Positions 33,201 through 44,799 of a DNA stretch of 64,000 bases are shown one piece after another. Origin of the DNA: Patella vulgata (taxonomy: Eukaryota > Mollusca > Gastropoda > Patellidae); assembly GCF_932274485.2 (NCBI RefSeq), contig NC_065886.2, forward strand, positions 31,855,501 through 31,919,500, given 5' to 3'. The notes beneath the pieces are model-generated. The model was not told the DNA's origin, made no database searches, and saw only the letters and a program-made list of their open reading frames with translations. Numbering within the stretch: the first letter of the stretch is position 1; the number at the start of each line of letters is the position of its first letter. The translations under genes and the position numbers were made by a program.

Positions 33201-36200
33201 TGTTGCGATCATCTTTTCGTCCTTAATCTGTGCGAAGTGTTGAGCATGCGTAGGAATTTTGAATAGGTCAAGTCTGTCGTTAATGTATATTCTTCATCGT
33301 CCCCGTCTTCAATCAATTGTCATTTATAATTTGTCGTTCTATGTCCAGTTTTTCAAGCCAATCAAAGTAAACGGCACCTGTCATCCAAGCTTTGCGATTG
33401 ACTGGCAGGTAGATCTTGTCCACTCCCTTAAAACAACTCGGGTTCACTGCTTTACCGATCAAAGTAATCAACACAGTTTTAATCTCACCGATAATTGATT
33501 GGTGATTACTTGTTAATCTTTTCCGACTTCACACCCATTGAGTTTAATCTCACCGATAATTGGATGCTTCACACCCACCGTTTGAAGTACGGATTATACG
33601 GTGTCGATTCAATGGAAATTATGTGACGGGATGGCTGATTGATTTCGGAATCCGGAACATACAGAATTCGGATTTACCAGCGATTTTTGGGCTGAAGTAA
33701 TAAAGAAATAAATCGGGACATGAAAATCATACGGGATGTCACAGCAATCCGGAGTGATCAGAGATCGGATGTGACAGAGTCCACTGTATATATCTGTTTA
33801 TTAAAGACTGTTTCTGTGTATCTGTTTATTAAAGACTGTTTCTGTTTGTATCTGTTTATTAAGGACTGTTCTATGTAGCTGTTTATTATCTCTCTATTTA
33901 TTAAAGACTGTTTCTATGTATCTGTTTCTATATATATCTGTTTATTAAAGACTGTTTCTACGTGTCTGTTATTAAAGACTTTTTCTATGTATCTGTTCAT
34001 TATGTATCTGTTTATTAAAGACTATTTTCATCTATTAAAGATTATTTATAAGAGTAGCAGGCTATGGGTTGGTTAGTCTGAATGGAAAGGAACATCTTAC
34101 TCAGAGGAAATTATGTACTGGTGCTTTTAAAATAGCAGTCATAAAAAGTAAGTTCTATCTGTTGTGTATGTATGTGTTTAGTTTGTCATTTATCAATCTG
34201 TATGTTCATTTATAATTTATTGTTAACAATCTACAGGTCCAAGATTTTCGATTGCAAATTACTGATTTATCTCTCCCACTTACATACAGACTTACGAAAT
34301 CTTATGTAGGGTAGAGTTTGTGATGGAATATTTCAGAACCTTTATTGAATTTCAAATTTTTGGATCTTAGATTTTTAGCATTTTTCGCAGATTTATCTTA
34401 CAATGATTTTAGCTTTTCTTCCGCGGGATTGTATTAGGGGCTCCAGTGTTTCTTTCTATATTCATTGTGAAGATTTATTCTATTGGTGAATAGATACATG
34501 CCTCTTCAGTCATTGTTTTTTATATTTGGTAGGTGTTCGCCCCTGTTGTAATTTCAGTAGCATACACAAGAAGTTTGATTTTCCAACTACTCCTTATCAA
34601 AATCCATCTGTCAAATTTGTTCTGTTGTGCCATCAGAACAACTATGCTGTTCCTTGCCAGGCCCTCTTTTTGCGGTATAGACAAGGCAAAACCAGGCTGG
34701 AAAATCTGCTGTCTAATGTTATTTAGATTTCCAACTGTCTGAAGATCTGTAACATGGTTGGTTTTAATTCACCGATAGTACGTGACAAGGATTAGGGTCG
34801 TCTGTCCAATCTTGTGGTTTTCTTCCGGGTCCTCCGGATTCCTCCGACCGCTAAAGATCCCTACGCGCAAGCGAATTATTGAAATAAAATTGAACCATAT
34901 GTTAGTCCCAAAATGACCTAGTTAGACTAAAATGTCATGCTGAAAGACATAACCCTTTACAATGACGTAATTAAATGATTTATCTAACATGCAGTAAATT
35001 CATTTGTTTAGATATGTTGCCGAGTTTTCAAAGACATGCCGAGGAATTGATTGATAACTGGAGAAAACAAATTGAGAAGGGAGATAATATATTAAAAGTT
35101 CACCATGATCTTCATAATGTGGTATGTTTCATCTAATGTTCATCTTATAAGGAGAAATATCAGTGAAAAAAATAAAAATATAACTTATTTTGAATACAGT
35201 TCAGGAGCCCCTCCCTCTCCATGAATGAGACCAAGTAAGCACCCCTGTGAGACAAAGTTGCCTCAATCCCAGTCCCAAATTACATATTATCTGAAATTTC
35301 GCGCTCGATTCTGTTATATCATAATTCTTCCACTTGATTTGATATTTGTTGTTTATTTCTTGCAAATCAATTCAAGTAAATATCACAGGCTAGCGATGGC
35401 ATCGCAAGTTGATTATGGTCTGGTTAAGTTAATTAATGTCTAATTAATAATTCAGCTAACCTACAATAGGCAGATTTAGCTCTTGCATAATGTATGTTTA
35501 AGCGACCAGTCATGAAAATTCCCTTTATTTTACTGTACTCAGGAGAGGTTTAATTAGACTATGAAAATGGAACACTCCATCAAAAACTCAAGTTTTCAGT
35601 CTCAGTACAGCAATGGCTAGAGAGGGATATCTCGGGCCATTGCTTCAGGAATATTTTTTTTCAATAAGGTTTTGAATGTCGATAAGGATGGACATTTTTT
35701 GAGGTTGATAGGAAGACTTTTCCAGTATATTGCAGCAGTGTATTTAAATGATCACGCACTAAATGATTTCAACTTGTAGTTTGGAATCGTTAGAAGAAAT
35801 TTGTCATTTGACCGAAGGTTTCTAGACGAGGAATGTTGATGGATAAGCTATTGCAGGTATGAAGGTGCTCTTCCATTCACTGCTTTGTATATCAGACACA
35901 ACAATTTTGAATTCAATCGACTTATATATCTGAAGCCAATGTAATCAAGTCAGTAGTTGAGAAATGTGTTAACACAGTTTAGTTTTACAGACTATGCTAG
36001 CAGCTTTGTTTTGAATTCTTTGTAAATGTTGTGATTGTTTATTTGTTATGCCACAGGTTTTGCACAGAGAACCAATATGGGATTCCTTAGAAAGGTCATT
36101 GTCTATAATCAGACCAAGATTTCTAACTGATGTTTTAAAGATTATAGCGGATTGTTCAATATATAGATGGTTGATTTCGCCACTCTCAAGTGACTCGTCA

Positions 36201-39200
36201 AATAATATAAACTATGATACTGAAAGCAAATGTAATTTTACGATTCAAGCATTATACTGCTTGATAAAGTTCTTCCGTCAGTGAATTCAGAATCAGTTTT
36301 AGATATAATATTATTAATATTTCAGATGCTAGATGTAGTATAGTATTGTTTGTATTTTAGACCCTAAATGTAATTATTTATAATTCAGACCCTAGATATT
36401 ATATTTGTTATATTTCAGACCCTAGATAATTATAATATTGTTTGTATTTTAGACCCTAGATATGATATTATTTATATTAATTCATACCCTAGATATAATA
36501 TTATTTCAGATCCTAGATATAATATTATTTATATTTTATACCCTAGATATATATATTTTTTTTATTTTAGACCCTATATATAATATTTATATTTCAGACC
36601 CTAGATATTTCATTTCAGACACAAGTCATAATATTATCTGTATTTTAGACCCTAGATATAATATAATTTATAATTCAGACCCCAGGTATAATATTGTTTA
36701 TATTTTTTACCCTAGATATAATATTTATAATTCAGACTCTAGATATAATATGTGAATGTGGATTTGGTTATACAACAGAAGCACTGTGTAATCCTGAACA
36801 ACCTGAGACTAAATCATTGACCGCCATTATGAGTTCTTTTAAACCAAGGTATGTATACTGTTTTCTATACATACCTTTTGGACCAGCATTTTATCCCAGT
36901 GTTGGCCGAGTAACCAAAGATTTTCCAGCGTGGTTCCTTTAATTCAGTGGTTCAGGATGGATGGCCTGGCAAGGACAATTTCTAATTGTTCGGATGAGAC
37001 CAAGGCAAATGTGCACATTGGTGCACGTAAAAGAACCCTTGTAATTCGAAAAAAGAGTAAGCCACAGCATAGCTGTCTGAGGTACATTTCCTTCAAAGTA
37101 CACTGCATGACGTATGTCCCTCTTTATTAACCTAGTGATCAGTGCAGAAAAGTTGGACGTTAATCACCACTTCATTTCATTTATCAATTTTTTATGCAAT
37201 CCAAATGACCAGACAAAGTTTCTTTGTTAGCCTTGCAAGCACCAAAACGAAAAGCTTGTATGCCCATCATCATTAGCCCAGTCAGTGTAGAAAAGTAGGA
37301 TGTTAAAACCCCATTTCATTTCAAATCCTGAATTAATCAGATATATTCACCAAAATATATCTGATCTGATATATTCACAACATTCTCTGCTTTCTTTTTG
37401 TAGTTTTTTAAGAATCATTGCACCATTTATAGCCCTGAATCTACCAACGGAAGAAAATAAATCATTTAAGGAGAATATGAGACGATGTGATGAGTTAATA
37501 CATGATATCATTACAAATAAAAAACAAGAAATAAACAAACAAGAAGGTAAGCCTGTAATTACACATGGCCAACTCGATTTGCCTCTTCCAAAAATAGTAT
37601 AAGCTCTCTGGCACTAATAAGGATAAATGTCTCATTTTCCGACTGCTTATTCTTTAATGATAACCCCAAAACCAGACAGAGTTTTTCTCTATAATTTTTA
37701 TAGTTTCTTAGAAAATGTTGTTTAAAACATTTGCCTCGCCACAATATTTTGTCTTTGGTGAAATATTTTGATTACTTTTGAAATATTAATGATAATTCAA
37801 ATTGCTTTCTGTCTGATTCTGTGGTAGATATTCGTTTATATATCCTGCAAATTTGGTGAAGATATCTTAATTAGTTACAGAGATATAGTGTACCTACGTT
37901 TTTCATAATTTTTTCCCCCAAAATGTATTACCCTGGCAACAGCTTTTTTTAAATGCTAGCTTTCCCTTGTTTATTACATTTCCTAACTACTTGTACTATT
38001 TTCAATTCAATAGCTTTAACATTTCAGAATAAAAATTTTCGGATAGCCTCCCCCCTTAACAGCAAAAAAAAAATATCGCTAACGGGATCAGTTTATGTAC
38101 GATTGTGGCGTATGGCTGTCTTCATTAGCCCGGTCAGAGATCAGCAGGATGTTAAACCCCATTTCATTTCTGATATTGACAGGTAATATGGAAGAGCGCT
38201 GCACCAATCTATTAACAATGTTGTTATTTGCGAGAGATGTTGATACACATGATGGGTTATCAGATAAACAGATTAGGGATCATGTTATGACATTCATGTT
38301 GGCTGGTCATGAGGTAAGTATTATAACACTCTACAGGTCAGAAATTTTATCCATTTTTTTTTAAATTAGATGTTAAGCATTGGGACAATGACAGAATGAG
38401 CCCTATTGATTTCCCTGTTCTCTATCTATATTTTGCAAAATGTGGGCGTATCTTGCATGACAGCCACATGTTTTATTTAAATATGCTTTATATCAGAGCT
38501 GAATCACCCTTTTGTAAATTTTTCTTTTGGCTTCAATTATTATTTAAACATTTATTAACATAACACGCCTAAAATCAACTCTCTAGACATTGATGTTGAT
38601 ACCAAAACCAAACTCAACCTGCAGAAAATGATATCTAAGCACATGATACAGTATAGAAAATAGTGGTCTATTCATAGATTCTAATCAAAGAAATGTCTGA
38701 CATTGGTTTAATGTCTTATTAAATGCAGGCATGGATTTAGCGGTGGGTTGGTGGGTGTTTGGGAATTTTCAGGTCGCTCAGTGCTATAGTCACTTCTCTA
38801 AGGTTGACAAAAATTATTAATAAAATCAATAACAATCATAATATGACATGAACTTTATGTCAACTTGAATAAAACTACTTTTCGGCGAGATAACGATCGG
38901 CGAACAGCTATATAGGCAATACGATCTATAGGGACACCAAGACAGTGTTATAGCCAGTATTTTGTTGACATCCATTGTGAGGTGGGATTGTGGATGGCGC
39001 CCTAGATTTGGACCCCCCACCTTCACCATCCTATTCACAGTTTCTAGATCCTCTACTGATTAAATGTATCAAAATTATTTTATGTTTTAAATAGACAACT
39101 AGTAGTGGTATGTGTTGGTTTTTGTTGACTATGGCTCAGAATCCTGAAATACAGACAAGACTTCGACAGGAAGTGACATCATTATTGCCATCTAAAGGTC

Positions 39201-41177
39201 AACCAATCACATTTGAAGATGTAGAAAAGATGACTTATTTAAATTGCGTAGTGAAAGAAACATTAAGGTAAGCTTTAGCTCTTTTTTTCTACTCGGAGCC
39301 ATAGTGGCTAAGTGAGTAAGATTCTGGCTGGCAAGCTTAGAGGTCACGTTTGGATCCCGGTGTTGGCCAAGAAAGTTCATCAGGATTTTCCAACGTGGTT
39401 TTCCCTTTGTCATTGGTGCAGGACGAAGGTCCTGGCAAGGACAGCTGTCTAGTCTTTGGAATTCGTAGCACATTAGCCCAGTCGGAGTAGGACATTAAAC
39501 CCCATTTTATTACATTTTTTTTTATTCATTTGTTCATATATATTGTGTAATTTGGTCCAAATGGGAGACCAAAAATAGGGTCCAATGTACATGTTGGTAT
39601 GTATGTAAAATAATCCTTGACAATTGGAATTCTAAGAAGTGTAGGTGGAAGCCACTGTACGGGCAAAATTCTCTCATAGCACACTGCATTAGCCAGTTGG
39701 TGCAGAAAAGTAGGACATTAAACCCCATTTCATTTCATTCATTTCACTGTTATTAGTATTGTAGAATGAAAGAAAAGCCCATGACTATTCTACTTATGAC
39801 TAGAGGAAGATGAGAAAAGCCGAGGGTGATGACGAATCTTGTAAGAGAGGCTTATGATGAGACAGTGCCAAAAATATCATACACATGGAATGAGGCTCCC
39901 TAGATCTTTAGGCCCTAGGTATCAGCCTGCCAAGTCAGGCAGTGCTCCCAAGATCTTGAGGCCCTAGACTTAGTCTGCCAAGCCCATAGGTAAACCTGGC
40001 ACTGCCCCCTAGATCTTGAGGTCCTGGGATTCAGCCTGACAAGCTTATAGGTATATCTGGCACTGCCTCTAGATCTTGAGGTCCTGTGTTTCAGCCTGCC
40101 AAGTCAGGCACTGCCCCTAGATCTTGAGGTCCTGGGTTTCAGCCTGCCAAGCTTACAAGTACAGACTATGGGTAAATCCTAGATATCGGCATGGCCAAGG
40201 TTTCAGCCCACCAAGTCTACAGACTATGGATAAGTCTTAGATATCAGCATGCCTGAGGTTTCAGCCCACAAAGTCTACCCTAGATCTTGAGGTCCTAGGC
40301 TTCAGCCCACCAAGCCTACAGGTAATTCCGACTCTAGAGTTAATGTGTATTACAAGTAAATTTTTGTCCGCAGGTTATACCCGTCAGCACCTATGACATT
40401 TAGAGAAGCTGTAAATGATGATAATATAAATGGATATTTTATACCAAAAGGAACTGTAATAAACATTCATGTCGGAGCATTACACAGGTATGATTATCTA
40501 CAATGTTGATATACATGATAGTTGTCACAGATGGAGCCAAGGCAGCACCCCTGAGACTATTTAAAATGTTGATATTAGATAATGGTTGTCATGGGAGCTA
40601 AGGCAGCTCCTGTGAGTATGGTTCCAGGATAGATTCCAGAGTTGGCAGAGAAAATTACTCAGATTATTTGCCCTGGTTTTACTTTTGTCTGTGGTGCAAG
40701 ATGGAGGGTCTAGCCAGGTAAAGTGTCTTGTCATGTGGATGAGATGTAAAATGGAGGTACCGTGTATATCACAAACATCTGCTGACCATTAAAAATCAAA
40801 ATAATTGCTACACATAGATTTTGGACATCAATTGTTCTTGTTGTTGATTGTACAGTCATTAACAAACATGAAAATAACATATTTTATACTTGAATTCCAG
40901 GAATACTAAATATTGGAAAGAACCAGAAAAGTTTATACCAGAACGCTTCCTGGATGAAAGTAGTATTCATCCGTATTCCTACATGCCTTTTATAGCTGGT
41001 AGCAGAATGTGTATTGGATATAAATTTGCGCTGTTAGAGATGAAAGTTCTTCTTGCCTTTTTGATTCGGGAATTCAAGTTTGAAGTATTACCTGATGTCA
41101 CTTACACAAAAAAGCAGTTGATCACAATGAAGCCAAATCCATTATTAGAGTTACAGGCAACCATTGTTGATTATTAA
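30233..41177 (+). CDS. Microsomal cytochrome P450 (11 exons), clan 4/46-like
   Basis: Haem-thiolate monooxygenase of the endoplasmic reticulum; substrate unknown. Exons: 30233-30358, 31521-31603, 31989-32132, 34053-34147, 35012-35121, 36736-36848, 37404-37546, 38183-38313, 39095-39267, 40374-40487 and 40901-41177. All introns are GT-AG with consistent phases; total 502 aa, normal for the family. Residues 5-32 form a hydrophobic N-terminal anchor; no proline-rich hinge beyond SPLNKIPS. The I-helix AGHETTS (312-318) is split by intron 8, the K-helix ExxR is E370-R373, PERF is 424-427, and the haem loop FIAGSRMCIG (441-450) has Cys448 as ligand. All catalytic landmarks are intact. AGHETTS and LTLDII-type blocks recall CYP4 and CYP46 clans, but subfamily is not settled. 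Introns hold many SINEs, a LINE piece, a Tigger relic and a tandem array built on the exon 6 acceptor. AATAAA at 41254. Confidence 0.94.
30397..30645 (+). mobile_element. SINE family A, degenerate copy
   Basis: GGTAGGCGAATAGTTTAATG head, TGGTTTCGAACCCATGC box B, GTCCAACATTGTGGATTTTC and GGATGTTAAACCCCAGC. P450 intron 1. Confidence 0.72.
30646..31005 (-). mobile_element. SINE family B, near-complete copy
   Basis: Antisense, tail first, directly abutting the preceding SINE A: CTGACTGGGCTAATGAAGAT, CAGACAGCGGCACTACTGCC, CACACAGGACC; the head is degraded. P450 intron 1. Confidence 0.75.
31152..31465 (+). mobile_element. SINE family B, near-complete copy
   Basis: GTTGCTTAGTGAGAAAGATG head, CTAGACTGGAGGTC, TGTTGGCCGATAAAGTAC, and GCATATGCCTGTCTTCATTA; the tail is lost about 55 bp before P450 exon 2. 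Confidence 0.75.
31716..31935 (-). mobile_element. SINE family B, internally deleted copy
   Basis: GGTTTAACGCCCTACTGTTC then, after a gap, AATTCGAACGACTAGATGTT, CACTGACAAGGGGAAGCC and the head region. P450 intron 2. Confidence 0.72.
32737..34050. repeat. Minisatellite, about 28-bp unit, in P450 intron 3
   Basis: Units of ATCTGTTTATTAAAGACTG then TTTCTATGT, at 32737-32810 and again 33787-34050, interrupted by the Tigger-like element. The last units abut the exon 4 acceptor at 34052. Confidence 0.82.
32815..33786 (-). mobile_element. pogo/Tigger-like transposon relic
   Basis: Ends CAGTGGACTCGGTCACATCC and its inverse GGATGTGACAGAGTCCACTG, flanked by TA. Minus-strand bases around 33300-33450 encode VNRKAWMTGAVYFDWLEKLD, which matches the AWMT...WL.KLD block of Tigger/jerky DDE transposases, preceded by IGKAVNPSCFKG. 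The frame is broken and most of the transposase is missing. It sits inside the minisatellite. Confidence 0.75.
34600..34710 (-). mobile_element. SINE family B, fragment
   Basis: Antisense GCCATCAGAACAACTATGC, TGTTCCTTGCCAGGCCCTC and CCAGGCTGGAAAATCT. Confidence 0.5.
34745..34925 (+). mobile_element. SINE family A, headless copy
   Basis: GTACGTGACAAGGATTAGGG, CCGGGTCCTCCGGATTCCTC, GATCCCTACGCGCAAGCG and GTTAGTCCCAAAATGACCTA. P450 intron 4. Confidence 0.75.
35340..35501 (+). mobile_element. Family D MITE, 3' part
   Basis: GTTGATTATGGTCTGG, AATAGGCAGATTTAGCTC and the end TAATGTATGTTTAA. P450 intron 5. Confidence 0.7.
35650..36185 (-). mobile_element. LINE reverse-transcriptase C-terminal relic
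   Basis: Minus strand, in shifting frames: VRNLGLIIDNDLSKESHI, then LQRIQNKAASIVC, then FKILLLTYKALNG-like sequence (KLLCLIYKAVNGRAPSYLQ). These are the ordered landmarks of the C-terminal part of CR1/L2-type ORF2. Internally deleted and interrupted by stops. P450 intron 5. Confidence 0.65.
36300..36760 (+). repeat. Tandem array copying the P450 exon 6 acceptor
   Basis: About 14 units of 25-40 bp, each with ATTTCAG or TTTTAG followed by ACCCTAGATATAATAT. They end in the true acceptor ATAATTCAG (to 36735) and exon start ACTCTAGATATAATATGTG. The repeated coding bases spell TLDII, a block conserved across P450s, so the exon is the founder. At least nine units keep a CAG or TAG acceptor. Confidence 0.9.
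36893..37190 (+). mobile_element. SINE family B, body and tail
   Basis: GTGTTGGCCGAGTAACCAAA, CAGCGTGGTTCC, ATTGGTGCACGTAAAAGAAC and a CATTTCATTT tail. P450 intron 6. Confidence 0.75.
37195..37325 (+). mobile_element. SINE family B, 3' fragment
   Basis: TGCCCATCATCATTAGCCCA, GTAGGATGTTAAAACCCC and ATTTC tail, directly after the previous copy and 80 bp before P450 exon 7. Confidence 0.7.
38095..38172 (+). mobile_element. SINE family B tail beside P450 exon 8
   Basis: GTGGCGTATGGCTGTCTTCA, GGATGTTAAACCCC and ATTTC repeats, ending 10 bp before the exon 8 acceptor. The SINE tail may provide part of its pyrimidine tract. Confidence 0.75.
39296..39520 (+). mobile_element. SINE family B, internally deleted copy
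   Basis: Head GTGGCTAAGTGAGTAAGATT, box B-like GTTTGGATCCCGG, body to GTCTAGTC, then a jump to TAGCCCAGTCGGAGTAGGAC. It begins 30 bp after P450 exon 9. Confidence 0.82.
39545..39750 (+). mobile_element. SINE family B, 3' half
   Basis: GTCCAATGTACATGTTGG, CAATTGGAATTCTAAG, GGGCAAAATTCTCTCATAG and GTAGGACATTAAACCCC with ATTTC tail. P450 intron 9. Confidence 0.75.
39895..40330. repeat. Minisatellite in P450 intron 9
   Basis: About eight units of 45-70 bp built from CTAGATCTTGAGGTCCT, GGTTTCAGCCTGCCAAG and GGCACTGCCCC. Several units hold acceptor-like TTTCAG, but they do not match the exon 10 edge. Confidence 0.85.
40600..40770 (+). mobile_element. SINE family B, central fragment
   Basis: AGTTGGCAGAGAAAATTACT, GGTGCAAGATGGAGGGTCTA and GGAGGTACCGTGTA. 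P450 intron 10. Confidence 0.55.
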
Positions 41178-41520
41178 ATTCACACTATACACTATTCACA
41201 CTAAAAGTTATTACAATTACTGGCAACTCTGGTTGAGTCCACACTATATTCACAATAAAAGTTATTACAGTTGATTATTAGATCCACACTATATTCACAG
41301 TAATAATATATTTACTAGCAACTCTGGTTGAGTACTGGACCCACACTGTATTCACAATAGTATAGTTACTGGCAGCTCTGGTTAGAGCCACTCTGTATCA
41401 TATTGATAATAATAGTAGAGTTACTGGCAACCCTGGTTGAATATTATATTCACTCTATACGATATTCACGATAAAAGTTAATACAGTTATGGCAACTCTT
41501 ATTGATTATTTGAGTCACAC
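41140..41520 (+). repeat. Array built on the P450 stop-codon region
   Basis: The last coding bases and stop (GAGTTACAGGCAACC ... GATTATTAA then TTCACACTATAC) are echoed by later units such as GAGTTACTGGCAACC ... TATTCACTCTATAC near 41419, and by CTGGCAACTCTGGTTGAGT units near 41220, 41330 and 41370. About five irregular units in the 3' untranslated region. Confidence 0.7.
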
Positions 41521-42735
41521 TATTGAATAGTCTCACTACAGTTTTGAACCTTTTTAGCACCCTGTCTATTGTCAACAACAATCGAGATTAGTAATATTTA
41601 TACCCTTAGTACAGGAAATATCTTGATGTCCGAATTGGCATATTCCTGTGGTAGGATATGTTCGGCATCCACAGGCTAAAAACCAACCATTTTTTTCAGG
41701 GAAATCTAGTGGTTAATATCTATATGCACTAGGTGCTGTAGGGTTAATTACCTAAAGCCACATAAAGGAAATTATCAGAATAATTCAGAACTGCTGGTTG
41801 TACTAGATCAAGACCTTTTATAGCTTTGTTTGTTCAATAGTTACTACTCTAATTTTGAACACTTGTTGTTGTCCATCTCTGAAAGAAAACAGGGGTTTGT
41901 CTGTCTGTCTCCATCCTCTATCAATCAAACGTTTTAAAACTCCTTAACTCTTTTTCTAATTGAGGTTGAATGTTGAAACTTGATGTAAATGTTCATTAGG
42001 TAAATGTCTCGATTGCATTCAGTGTTGGGCATTTGCTTATTCTTAGGCTAAGCAGGGATAAGAAATTTGATTTTTCTATGATTTGGAACATGACAACTCT
42101 TGATTCTAATCGTGTCGGACTAATGAAACTTGCTGTTCTTGTTTGGGATGATTATTATCATGTTTTTATTTGTTTTGGGTGGTAAATTTCATGTTGTTAC
42201 TTGTTGTTTTTGAAGACCAATTTCATGTTTTTATTTATTGTTTTGGATAATCAATTTATTTTTTTTATTTGTTGTTTTAAATCATAAATTTCATGATTTT
42301 ATTTATTATTTTTGAATCATAAATTCCATGTTTTTATTTGTTTTGGATGATATATTAAATACTCAATTTGGGTACATTTTAGCATGGATTGAGTTGTGCA
42401 AAATTACCCAAGAAGCATTTGCACCAAGTTCCCTTTTTCACCTTTACTTATTATTCTAACCACAGGCTGAGTTTGACTTTGACTAAATAATATTGTGTAT
42501 CTGAACTTGCTATGATCCATAATAAAAGTTCTGTTATTTTATTTGTTAGTATTTATCTGGTTATATTGATTATCTGTTTGCTGTTGTTGTAGAACATATT
42601 TGTTGCATTGATTTTGTTGTAGAACTTGGTTTTATGCAATCCATTATATTGGCATTAATGGGAAAGGGGTTTAATATAGCCTATGCCTGTTCCCTAATCC
42701 CTATTCAGATACAAATCTGAATAAAAGTATTGATA
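41521..42735. other. Downstream of the P450, no gene recognised
   Basis: AT-rich. TTTATTTGTTGTTTTGGATGA-like phrases recur loosely near 42160-42360. One short dispersed repeat piece (42655-42720) is shared with 22880-22945. Confidence 0.4.
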
Positions 42736-44170
42736 ATTAATTATATAACATCCTTGTAATTAATTACTTATATAACAACTTTGTAATTAATTATATAACA
42801 AATTTGCAATTAATTATATAACAAATTTGCAATTAATTATATAACAACTTTGTTTTTAATTATATAACAATGTTGTAAATAAATAATTAAATAACAACTT
42901 AGGAAATAATTAATTATACAACAACTTTCTAATTAATTATATAACAAATTTCTAATTAATTATATAACAAATTTCTAATTAATTCTTTAAAAACTTTGTA
43001 AATAATTAATTCTATAAAAACTTTGTAAATAATTAATTCTATAAAAACTTTGTAAATAATTAATTCTATAAAAACTCTATAAAAACTTTGTAAATAATTA
43101 ATTCTATAAAAACTTTGTAAATAATTAATTCTATAAAAACTTTGTAATTAATTCTATAAAAACTTTGTAAAAAATTCAATATATAAAAACTTTGTAAATA
43201 ATTAATTATATAAAAACTTTGTAAAAAATTAATTACACAACAACTTTGTAATTAATTACACAACAACTTTGTAAATAATTATATTTCAACATTGTAATTA
43301 ATAATTTTTAAAGTTTTTTGATTAATTATATAAAATATTTTTGATTATTTATATAACAACCTTTTGCTTAATTATATTATGACACCTTTGTTGTAAACTA
43401 CACACTGTCTTTTATTGCATTGTAATTCATTATTTTGAAAAATTGTTAGTATTTAATAACGACTGTGTACTTGATTATTTAGAAATATTGATAGTATCAT
43501 ATAACAACTTTGCAGCTGATTATTACATAACAACTTAGCAGAACAGTAGGACATTAAACCCCATTTCATTTACATAACAACTTTGTAATTGATTATTTGA
43601 AAAATGTATTATATAACCTTTGTAGTCACTAACAATATTGTAATTGATTATTATATTACAATTTTGTAATGAATTATAACAATTTTGTAATAAATTATAA
43701 CAATTTTGTAATGAATTATAACAATTTTGTAATGAATTATAACAATTTTGTAATTGAATATTTAGGGAAAAGTGTTATCATAATGTAATTAGTGTAAACA
43801 CCTTTGTCATTAATAACAACAATGTATTGATTATTATGAACAACTTTGTAATTCAATATTTAGTTTATAAAATATGTTGTCATTGTTTGGTATATAACAA
43901 TCTTGTCATTAATTATTATGTAACAATTATGTCATTGATTATTATACAACAATTTTGTCATTGATTCGTATATAATGATTTTGTGATAGATTATTTATGG
44001 AAAAAGGGAAAAAAGTGTTAGCATAATGTAATTAGTCTAATTAATTAGATAAATACTTCGTCATCAATAACAACATTTTATTCTAATTGATTATTACATA
44101 ACAGCTGTGTAATTGATTGTATAGAAAAAATACAATTATTATATTACATTTGGTAATTAATAATATGAGA
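42736..44170. repeat. AT-rich irregular satellite
   Basis: About 1.4 kb of units of 20-27 bp with the theme TATAACAACTTTGTAATTAA. The most regular part is 42985-43210 (TTCTATAAAAACTTTGTAAA, then TAATTAA). Interrupted near 43536-43572 by a SINE B tail. Confidence 0.85.
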
Positions 44171-44524
44171 ACTTTTTTATTAATTATATTCATTATCTTT
44201 ATGGTTTTAAAATACAGTTATACAAAATATTGTAGAAATTTATAACATGTATAGCATAATTTATTTTGATATACTTTACTAAAAAAAAAAGAAAAATATC
44301 TAGTTATTTAATTAATAATATTTTATATATATATCATTTATTATGAACTTTAAATATTAATCTGTGATTAACATTATCCTAAAATAACATACAGTTTCAC
44401 TGTAGGTATGGATGTTCAAACAAGTTTTATTCAGGAGAACTTTTTAAATTGTTATAGATACTTGTTAATATTTTTTTACAATAAATCTTTTCCTGTACTA
44501 ATCAAATTGTAATTTGGATTTTTG

Positions 44525-44639
44525 TTATACATACTGGTTAATATTATATACATTCATATTACATTATTATATACGTTGCGACTCATTTGTGTTTCTAGTT
44601 ACCAAAGAATACAGATTTAGCTCCTTTAATACTGTTCTA
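44525..44639 (-). mobile_element. Family C MITE, terminal fragment
   Basis: CATTCATATTACATTATTAT, ACGTTGCGACTCATTTGTG and the end TTTAGCTCCTTTAA. Confidence 0.7.
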
Positions 44640-44799
44640 TAACCTTTATTGGCCCGACATGCAGGAAGTACAGTCTATGGTATGTAGAACAAAACAATAG
44701 CGTCATAGGCATACTGTCTGTTTATAGACCGTTATCAAATCATTGTTGTAACCTGCCAATCAAAGCATTGTTTCATCCTTTGAGGAAATTGTATATGCG

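Noticed and set aside
36462-36755. 97-codon open frame rich in LDII and DPRYNI
   Set aside because: It is a read-through of the exon-edge tandem array upstream of P450 exon 6, not a separate protein.
39895-40330. Another exon-edge array at P450 exon 10
   Set aside because: Units carry TTTCAG but the following bases (CCTGCCAAG) do not match the exon 10 start.
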